64,000 bases of DNA from Steroidobacteraceae bacterium. GTDB lineage: Bacteria; Pseudomonadota; Gammaproteobacteria; Steroidobacterales; Steroidobacteraceae. The notes below the pieces were generated by a model. That model saw only the letters and a list, made by a program, of their open reading frames with translations. It ran no database searches and was not told the origin of the DNA. Positions 58,451 to 64,000 of the stretch are shown in pieces (positions within the stretch are counted from its first letter, which is position 1; every line of letters begins with the position of its first letter). A program made the position numbers and the translations under genes. The DNA is taken from NCBI GenBank assembly GCA_019634915.1, contig JAHCAN010000008.1, positions 33,895-97,894 on the forward strand. The letters run 5' to 3'.

Positions 58451-61081
58451 TCAGAAGCGATACACCGCCTTCGCGCTCCAGAAGCGGCCGCGCGGGCTGT
58501 GCTGGCTCTGGACGTAACCGTACAGGTCCGTGTCGCCGTCGCCGACCGCGAACGGCGGCTTCTCGTCGAACGCGTTGTCGAGGCCGAGCAGCAGCTGCAG
58601 CTTCTCGATGCCCGTGTAGCGCAGCTGCAGGTTCACGGTGGTGAACGAAGCGACGTCGCGCGTGTCGTTCGAGTCATAGTCGAGCGTGCCGTCGAAATCG
58701 GCGTCCGGCATGTCCTGGAACGGCCCGACGTAGTTGACGAGCGCGTAGACGCCCCAGGTGTCGTTGCCCCAGTCGACCGACAGCGTGGCACGATCCTGCG
58801 GATACTCGTACTCGCCGGCGAGCGGGCGGGTCACGAAGGCCGTGCCGTCCGAATTCAGCTCGACGCGATCGAAATCGATCAGGCGCGTGTAGTTGAGGCC
58901 GAGCGTCAGCGTGCCGGTGCCGGCCCCGGTCGTGAAGTAGCCGCCCAGATCGATGCCGCGCGCGGTCTGCTCGCCGATGTTCTGGAAGCCGACGTTTATG
59001 CGCTGCAGCGGGCCGAGCGTGTCACCGGGCAGCGGCGTGCCGCGCACGCACACCGTGCTCGCCTGCACGTCGCAGAACTGCGTGTACAGGTAACCGAACG
59101 GCACGCGGTCGATCTTCTTCTCCTGCCTGATGTCCCAGTAGTCGAGCGTCAGCTCGAGCCCGGGCAGCGGCTTCCAGCCGACGCCGAAGTTGTAGGTCTC
59201 GGATTCCTCGGCCTCGAGGTCCGGGTTGCCGGAGAAAACGAGCACATAGTCGGTCGGCGCGCAGTAGACCGGATTGTCGGCGCAGCCGAAGGTGTCGCTG
59301 AAGAACAGCGAATCCTGCGACGGGCCGAGACCGATCTGCGCGAGCGATGGCGCGCGAAAGCCGGTGCCCCAGGAACCGCGGAAGGCCAGCGTGTCGATCG
59401 GCGACCAGCGTAGCGCGATCTTCGGATTGGTCGTGTCGCCGAAGTCGCTGTAGTCGTCGTAGCGTGCGGCGAGGCTCAGTTCGAGGCTCTCGAGCAGCGG
59501 CACCGCGAATTCGACATAGGCCGCCCAGCTGTCGCGCGCGGCCTGCGCGGACACGGCCTCGGTGCCGAAGATCAGGCCGCGCTGGAACTGGTCGTCCGGC
59601 ACGTCCGAGACGCTCTCGTCACGGTACTCGACACCGGCCGCCATGCGCAGCTTGCCGGCCGGCATGTCGAACAGCGCGCCGGTGAGCTGCGCGTCGTACA
59701 TCGTCAGCTCCGCCTTGCCGCGCCGCACGAGGCTGGTCGTGATCGCGTTGATCACGTCGGGCGGATTCTGCACGCCGCCGAACGGGTTGTAGCGGCCGGC
59801 GTCGATCTCGGCCTGCAGCAGGTCGGTGCGGACCCAGCCGTCCGAGCGGCCGCCGGTCTGCTCGGATTCGCTGCGGGCGCGCTGCGCGGCCACTTCCCAG
59901 TTCCAGTCGCCGAAGGCGCCTCGCAGGCCGACCACGCCGCGCAGGTTGTCGGTGTCGATGTGCCACTTGCGCGCGCCGGCATCGACGGTGCGGTAGCGGC
60001 CGATCTCGATGCTCGTCGCGCCCGGAAACGGATTGTCGGGGTGCGTGACGGGCACGGTCAGGCCGGCGGTTTCGTCAAGCGGTGTCGGCGCGCCCTGCGC
60101 GAAGGCGTTGTTGTGCTGGACCGCGATTTCGGTGAAGACCTCGACGCCGTTGCCGAGGCCCTGGTGACCGGTGAGCAGGAAGCCGGTGCGTTCGGACTCC
60201 GGCAGCAGCACGTTCCACGGGCCGAAATCGTACAGGCAGGTCTGGCCCGCGACGCTGTCGGCCGGGCAGCCCGGATCGATCAGCGTCGTGCCGTCGACGA
60301 TGAAGCGGCCGGGGTAGCCGCGGGAGGAGCGGAAGTCCTCGCCGCCGCGCGCGCTCTGGTTGGCCGTACCCATCGAGCCGCGATCGGAATTGAACAGGCT
60401 CGTGTTCTTGAAGTAGTCGAAGATCATCGTGATGTTCGAGTCTTCGTCGCCGAAGCCCCAGACCGCCGAGGCGGTGGTCTCGTCATACGGGCCGCTCGTG
60501 ACGCTGCCATAGCCGGCCGACAGCTCGAGCCCCTGGAAGTCCTTGCGCAGGATGATGTTGATGACGCCGGCGACGGCGTCCGAACCGTAGACCGCCGACG
60601 AACCATCCTTCAGGACTTCGATGCGCTCGATTGCCGCGACCGGAATCGAGTTGATGTCGACGAAGTTCGTCGTCACGCTTTCGGCGAACGAACTGATCGC
60701 GACGCGACGGCCGTTGACGAGCACGAGCGTCGCGTCGGCGCCGAGACCGCGCAGGCTGATCGACGCGGCACCGTTGGCGGTCGAGTCCTGGTTGTTGCCG
60801 CGCGTGGAGAACGCGCCGTTGCCGTTGGCAGGCAGCTTCTCCATCAGCTGCTGCAGATTGCTGTAGCCGGCCTTCTCGATCGCGGAGCGATCGATCGTCA
60901 CTATCGGTGATGGATTCTCGAAGTCCGAACTGCGCGCGATGCGCGAGCCGGTGACGACGACTTCCGGTGTGGCATCGGTTTCCTGCGCCGACGCGGACGG
61001 TGTCGCGAATGTCGCTGCCGTCAGTGCGGCGGCTGCGCAGGCCGTGAGGCTGCGAAGCCGGTGGAACTGTCCCTTGCTCAT
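58451..61081 (-). CDS. TonB-dependent outer-membrane receptor
   Basis: An 876-residue receptor of the large proteobacterial group found in Xanthomonas and Caulobacter. Signal peptide (SLTACAAAALTAATFATPSASA), plug domain (EVVVTGSRIARSSDFENPSPIVTIDRSAIEKAGYSNLQQLMEKLP; ISLRGLGADATLVLVNGRRVAISSF; IEVLKDGSSAVYGSDAVAGVINI), and a 22-strand barrel ending in YRF. The substrate is unknown; the group often takes up oligosaccharides or siderophores. ATG 61081 is chosen, with GGGAG six bases upstream; ATG 61087 is too close to that site. No transporter or regulator adjoins it. Confidence 0.92.
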   Translation of the reverse strand: MSKGQFHRLRSLTACAAAALTAATFATPSASAQETDATPEVVVTGSRIARSSDFENPSPIVTIDRSAIEKAGYSNLQQLMEKLPANGNGAFSTRGNNQDSTANGAASISLRGLGADATLVLVNGRRVAISSFAESVTTNFVDINSIPVAAIERIEVLKDGSSAVYGSDAVAGVINIILRKDFQGLELSAGYGSVTSGPYDETTASAVWGFGDEDSNITMIFDYFKNTSLFNSDRGSMGTANQSARGGEDFRSSRGYPGRFIVDGTTLIDPGCPADSVAGQTCLYDFGPWNVLLPESERTGFLLTGHQGLGNGVEVFTEIAVQHNNAFAQGAPTPLDETAGLTVPVTHPDNPFPGATSIEIGRYRTVDAGARKWHIDTDNLRGVVGLRGAFGDWNWEVAAQRARSESEQTGGRSDGWVRTDLLQAEIDAGRYNPFGGVQNPPDVINAITTSLVRRGKAELTMYDAQLTGALFDMPAGKLRMAAGVEYRDESVSDVPDDQFQRGLIFGTEAVSAQAARDSWAAYVEFAVPLLESLELSLAARYDDYSDFGDTTNPKIALRWSPIDTLAFRGSWGTGFRAPSLAQIGLGPSQDSLFFSDTFGCADNPVYCAPTDYVLVFSGNPDLEAEESETYNFGVGWKPLPGLELTLDYWDIRQEKKIDRVPFGYLYTQFCDVQASTVCVRGTPLPGDTLGPLQRINVGFQNIGEQTARGIDLGGYFTTGAGTGTLTLGLNYTRLIDFDRVELNSDGTAFVTRPLAGEYEYPQDRATLSVDWGNDTWGVYALVNYVGPFQDMPDADFDGTLDYDSNDTRDVASFTTVNLQLRYTGIEKLQLLLGLDNAFDEKPPFAVGDGDTDLYGYVQSQHSPRGRFWSAKAVYRF

Positions 61082-61221
61082 GAGCATCTCCCTGCAAAGT
61101 TGAGCGAGGGCAGGATTATCCGCTTGGCGGATATCGTAGTCAAAACAATACAAACTAGCTGTGTCGCATCTAATACGCGTTGCTATTTGGCAACATTTGA
61201 TGCTGGTACACTGCTGAAATC

Positions 61222-61297
61222 GCCCCCGTAGCTCAGTGGATAGAGCGACCGCCTCCTAAGCGGTAGGTCGTCGGTTCAACTCCGGCCGGGGGCGCCA
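61222..61297 (+). tRNA. tRNA-Arg(CCU)
   Basis: A 76-nt tRNA. Acceptor GCCCCCG pairs with CGGGGGC, D arm GCTCAGTGGATAGAGC, anticodon stem ACCGC/GCGGT with loop CTCCTAA (anticodon CCT), T arm GTCGG/CCGGC, discriminator G and encoded CCA. Confidence 0.94.
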
Positions 61298-61420
61298 GCT
61301 TCCATGTTTCGCGTGGTATTCCGGCGAAACTCGCGGGGTCCAGGCGCAGGCCCTGGTTTCCTGGCTGGTCGTTCAGCGTCCGACCGCACGAGATTCGCCA
61401 GTCTAAAGATCTTCGTTGCT

Positions 61421-61450
61421 TTGACTGGATATAACCCATTGGGTTATAGT
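61421..61450 (+). promoter_or_regulatory. Promoter and operator of the HigBA-type operon
   Basis: -35 TTGACT (61421-61426), 18-base spacer, -10 TATAGT (61445-61450). The palindrome TATAACCCATTGGGTTATA (61430-61448; 9-bp arms, one central base) covers the spacer and -10, ideal for repression by the XRE antitoxin. Transcription would begin at about 61456-61457, at the ATG itself. Confidence 0.7.
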
Positions 61451-61455
61451 GCGCC

Positions 61456-61791
61456 ATGCAAACAGTCGTCGAAACGCCCGTGTTCCTTCGCCGCGCGGAG
61501 AAACTGCTGACGGAGGACGAGCACGACGAATTGATCGCCTGCCTGGCGACCTATCCGCTGGCTGGCGATGAGATCGTCGGTACCGGTGGAGTACGGAAAG
61601 TCAGATTCGGCGCCAAGGGCAAAGGCAAGTCCGGTGGTGTTCGCGTAATCTACTATTTCTACGACCGTGACCTGCCGATTTACGCGCTGCTGATCTACGG
61701 CAAGAACGAGCGGGCTGACTTGACGTCGGAGCAGAGAAGGTCGGTGGCGTCGTTCGCCGCCGCCATCAAGAGTGCGAGGAAACGCAGATGA
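61456..61791 (+). CDS. RelE/HigB-type toxin
   Basis: A 111-residue protein of the RelE/ParE superfamily: FLRRAEKLLTEDEHDELIACLATYPLAGDEIVGTGGVRKVRFGAKGKGKSGGVRVIYYFYDRDLPIYALLIYGKNERADLTSEQ. The RKVRF, GGVRVIYYF and LLIYGKNE strands are typical of RelE-like mRNA interferases of the HigB group. The toxin precedes the antitoxin, as in higBA, with a 4-base overlap (61788-61791). Start ATG 61456; no ribosome binding site is seen, in keeping with the predicted leaderless message. Confidence 0.88.
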   Translation: MQTVVETPVFLRRAEKLLTEDEHDELIACLATYPLAGDEIVGTGGVRKVRFGAKGKGKSGGVRVIYYFYDRDLPIYALLIYGKNERADLTSEQRRSVASFAAAIKSARKRR

Positions 61792-62084
61792 GCAAGCTGG
61801 GTGATGAACTGGTTCAGTCCATGTCGCAGGCGCTGGCCCACGCCCAGGGCAAGCGCACTCGCAGCCGCGTGCGGAAGGTCGCCATCCACCCCGAGGAGAT
61901 TCAGAAGGCTCGCAAGGCCCTCGGGCTTTCTCAAGACCAGTTTGCCGATGCTTTTGGCGTGAGCGCCTCGACGCTGCGCAAGTGGGAACAAGGACAGCGC
62001 GTTCCTACCGGCGCCGCAAAGACGCTGCTCAAGATCATCGAGCGTGAACCAAAGGCGGTCGTGAGAGCCTTGAGGGCGGCTTAG
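61788..62084 (+). CDS. HigA-type XRE antitoxin
   Basis: A 98-residue helix-turn-helix protein. The C-terminal XRE domain (EEIQKARKALGLSQDQFADAFGVSASTLRKWEQGQRVPTGAAKTLLKII, residues 38-85) binds DNA; the N-terminal region rich in Lys/Arg (GKRTRSRVRKVAIHP) likely wraps the toxin. It follows the toxin with ATGA overlap and should repress at the palindrome at 61430-61448. Confidence 0.9.
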   Translation: MSKLGDELVQSMSQALAHAQGKRTRSRVRKVAIHPEEIQKARKALGLSQDQFADAFGVSASTLRKWEQGQRVPTGAAKTLLKIIEREPKAVVRALRAA

Positions 62085-62176
62085 CGGATCTGCCTGCTGT
62101 ACTGGCGTCGGGTGACGAAGCAGAAGCGAGTTCGAAGTTTCTCTCTTCGGGCGCGCCAGCTTCCCGGAGGATCCGG

Positions 62177-62878
62177 ATGACACTGACCGTTGCCGACAAA
62201 TGGCCCGCGCGTTTTCCCGACCGGCTGCAGCTGTACTCGCTGCCGACGCCGAACGGCGTGAAGGTTTCGATCATGCTCGAGGAGACCGGGCTCGCCTACG
62301 AGCCTCATCTGGTCAGCTTCGATACCGAGGATCAGAAGTCGCCCGAATTCCTCTCGCTCAACCCCTACGGCAAGATTCCGGCGATCCTCGATCCGCACGG
62401 GCCGGGCGGCAGGCCGCTCGCGCTGTTCGAGTCCGGTGCAATCCTCGTCTACCTCGCCGAGAAGACCGGCCGGTTCCTGCCGGCCGATCCGGCGCTGCGT
62501 TACGAGACGCTGCAGTGGCTGTTCTTCCAGGTCGGCGGTGTCGGGCCGATGTTCGGTCAGGTCGGATTCTTCAACAAGTTCGCCGGCCGGGAGTACGAGG
62601 ACAAGCGGCCGCGCGACCGCTACGTCGGCGAATCGCGGCGCGCACTCGGCGTGCTGAACGGGCAGTACACGGCACGGCGCTGGATCACTGGTGATGCGCT
62701 CACGATTGCCGATATCGCGATCCTGCCATGGGTGCGCAACCTGATCGGCTTCTACGAGGCAGGCGATCTCGTCGGCATCCAGGATTTTCCGCACGTCACG
62801 CGCGCGCTGGCCGAATTCATCGCGCGGCCGGCCGTGGCACGGGGACTCGAAATTCCGGCGCCGACGCCGGCCGCCTGA
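62177..62878 (+). CDS. Glutathione S-transferase, Nu-class (YghU/YfcG-like)
   Basis: A 233-residue protein. The N-terminal thioredoxin fold has LQLYSLPTPNGVKVSIMLEETGLAYEPHLVSF with the TPNG motif that replaces the catalytic Ser/Tyr in the YfcG/YghU group, followed by LNPYGKIPAILDPHG and LFESGAILVYLAEKTG (glutathione site); the helical C-terminal domain contains LTIADIAILPWVRN. Such enzymes often show disulfide reductase activity. GGAGGAT precedes ATG 62177. Convergent with the anti-sigma gene. Confidence 0.92.
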   Translation: MTLTVADKWPARFPDRLQLYSLPTPNGVKVSIMLEETGLAYEPHLVSFDTEDQKSPEFLSLNPYGKIPAILDPHGPGGRPLALFESGAILVYLAEKTGRFLPADPALRYETLQWLFFQVGGVGPMFGQVGFFNKFAGREYEDKRPRDRYVGESRRALGVLNGQYTARRWITGDALTIADIAILPWVRNLIGFYEAGDLVGIQDFPHVTRALAEFIARPAVARGLEIPAPTPAA

Positions 62879-62886
62879 CGCGGCGC

Positions 62887-63741
62887 TCAGCGAACGGCGT
62901 CGCGAGCGGAGCACCACTGGATGCGGTCGCGGTCGTCCGTCAGATACTCCAGTCGCGCGTTGCCCGTATCGACCGTAATCCGGTAGACGGAAGAGCGCAG
63001 CGGCAACGCCGCTTCACCGTCGGGCGCGGCGCAATGGCTAGTGTCGTCCGATCCCGCGATACGCTCGGTCGAGACGATCGAGATGCCGTCCCGCTCCATG
63101 CCCGTGCGACGCATGACATCGGCGATCACGAGTTCGATCAGCGCCGGGGGCGGTCGCGCCGACGGTGCCGCGGATCTGGCCGTCGCCGTGGCCGCGCCCG
63201 TCGCGGCGATCCCGGCCTCGTCCATCTTGCGCGCGGACGCCGACATCTCGGCTTCCCGGGCGCGCAACGGACCCGGCTCCGCTATCGGTGCTGGCGACGG
63301 CGGGATGGGCGCGGGTGCGCGTGCGGGCGCCGGTGAACTGGCCGCCATGGGCGGTTCCACGGCCGCGGGCGACGGTGGCGCAGTGGTCGGGGAATCGGCA
63401 GTCACCGAAGAATCGACGGCAGTCGGTGCTGGCGCGGCGGCCGATTCTGCGACTGCGGCGGGTGGCGGGGCGGGTTCGATCGTGGTCTCGAGCACCGGCG
63501 CCACGACGGTCACGTCATGGCGAGGCACATGTCGCACCAGCAGGAACGCGAGCACGCCGACCGACGCGGCCGCCGCGAGCGGCGCGTAGCGCTGCCACCG
63601 GCGCCGCTGGCGCAACTCGCGCCGCGCCGCGGCGCGGATCGCCGCGTCGATCTCCGGGCGCGGCACTTCGGTCGAGTGCGCGCGCCAGTGCCGCTCGATC
63701 TCGCGGTCGATCGGGGAGGGTTCGTCCATCTGCCCTGTCAT
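62887..63741 (-). CDS. Putative anti-sigma factor with one membrane helix
   Basis: A 284-residue protein. A cytoplasmic N-terminal part (IDREIERHWRAHSTEVPRPEIDAAIRAAARRELRQRRRWQRYAP) is followed by a membrane helix (LAAAASVGVLAFLLVRHV, about residues 54-72), an Ala/Pro-rich periplasmic linker (residues 90-160) and a C-terminal domain (PPALIELVIADVMRRTGMERDGISIVSTERI...). No zinc-binding HxxxCxxC is seen, so it is not a ZAS-type anti-sigma. The role is inferred from its ATGA overlap with the sigma-factor gene just upstream. ATG 63741 or 63729. Confidence 0.65.
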   Translation of the reverse strand: MTGQMDEPSPIDREIERHWRAHSTEVPRPEIDAAIRAAARRELRQRRRWQRYAPLAAAASVGVLAFLLVRHVPRHDVTVVAPVLETTIEPAPPPAAVAESAAAPAPTAVDSSVTADSPTTAPPSPAAVEPPMAASSPAPARAPAPIPPSPAPIAEPGPLRAREAEMSASARKMDEAGIAATGAATATARSAAPSARPPPALIELVIADVMRRTGMERDGISIVSTERIAGSDDTSHCAAPDGEAALPLRSSVYRITVDTGNARLEYLTDDRDRIQWCSARDAVR

Positions 63742-64000
63742 TGCAGACTCCTGAGCGCGCTGCGCAGCTTCGCGTAGGCGTAGCGCAACCGGCTCTTGAT
63801 CGTTTCGGGCGAGGTTTGCGCGAGGCGCGCGATCTCGGCAACCGCGAGCCCGCCCTCGACGTGCAGCAGGAACGCATCGCGCTGCGCGCCCGGCAGGGCG
63901 GCGAGCGCCGCGATGATGCGCGCGCCGTCCTGCTGTGCGCCGGCGGCATGCGCGGGATCGTCCGGGGCTGGCGCATGCTGCGCATCTTCTTCATCCAGCG
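63738..64000 (-). CDS. ECF-type RNA polymerase sigma factor, 3' part
   Basis: The last 87 codons of a sigma-70 family factor; the gene continues beyond base 64000. Region 4 is complete: IIAALAALPGAQRDAFLLHVEGGLAVAEIARLAQTSPETIKSRLRYAYAKLRSALRSL, with the helix-turn-helix for the -35 element. The N-terminal region 2 lies outside the window. Its stop overlaps the start of the putative anti-sigma gene (63738-63741), so the two are translationally coupled. Confidence 0.9.
   Translation of the reverse strand, partial: LDEEDAQHAPAPDDPAHAAGAQQDGARIIAALAALPGAQRDAFLLHVEGGLAVAEIARLAQTSPETIKSRLRYAYAKLRSALRSLQ

Overview
The window is GC-rich, densely coded chromosomal DNA from a gammaproteobacterium. 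The order clpS-clpA, infA, aat, trxB, ftsK, lolA, rarA, serS is the conserved gammaproteobacterial block known, for example, from Pseudomonas. The two TonB-dependent receptors, the GspC-F cluster and the GC content would fit the Xanthomonadales/Nevskiales/Steroidobacterales side of that class, but this placement is an inference. No species can be named from the sequence.

Layout. 1-6047: 3' end of a phenylacetate catabolic operon (paaA partial, then B, C, D, E, G, Z) with 4-base overlaps between the first genes. 6051-12289 (minus): a small acidic protein and a partial type II secretion cluster gspC-D-E-F without the pseudopilin genes. 12394-24126: housekeeping block (clpS-clpA, infA, aat, a COG3146-type acyltransferase, trxB, ftsK, lolA, a VanZ-like protein, rarA, serS). 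24189-30519: an RND efflux operon (membrane fusion protein, pump, outer-membrane channel) ending in its probable TetR regulator, with a TetR-type palindrome in the promoter.

30529-about 36090: tRNA-Ser(UGA) split by a 211-nt group I intron inside the anticodon. Directly downstream lies a tyrosine integrase and a low-GC island in which an IS3-family and an IS630-family element have broken a P-loop ATPase gene and an adjacent unknown gene. This is the most unusual part of the window.

36097-44021: accessory genes and remnants (two damaged genes, a DUF4136 lipoprotein, a PHB-depolymerase-like esterase, a winged-helix/TPR regulator, a PD40-like exported protein, a heme-type TonB receptor). 44213-46291: a cytochrome cd1 nitrite reductase carrying an extra N-terminal cytochrome c domain. 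It is divergent from the heme receptor, with two FNR/DNR-like boxes between them. 46448-52294: PadR/PspC pair, a Gdx guanidinium exporter behind a probable guanidine-II riboswitch, Lrp/EamA pair, histidine phosphatase, peroxiredoxin, CrcB, tRNA-Ala(CGC).

52606-64000: M48 peptidase, VapBC and HigBA-type toxin-antitoxin pairs, a large secreted W/Y/Q/P-rich protein, a second TonB receptor, tRNA-Arg(CCU), a glutathione S-transferase, and an anti-sigma/sigma pair cut by the window end.

Recurring theme: at clpS, padR and the higBA-type operon the best sigma70-like -10 box lies only 5-7 bases upstream of the start codon, which predicts leaderless or nearly leaderless transcripts.
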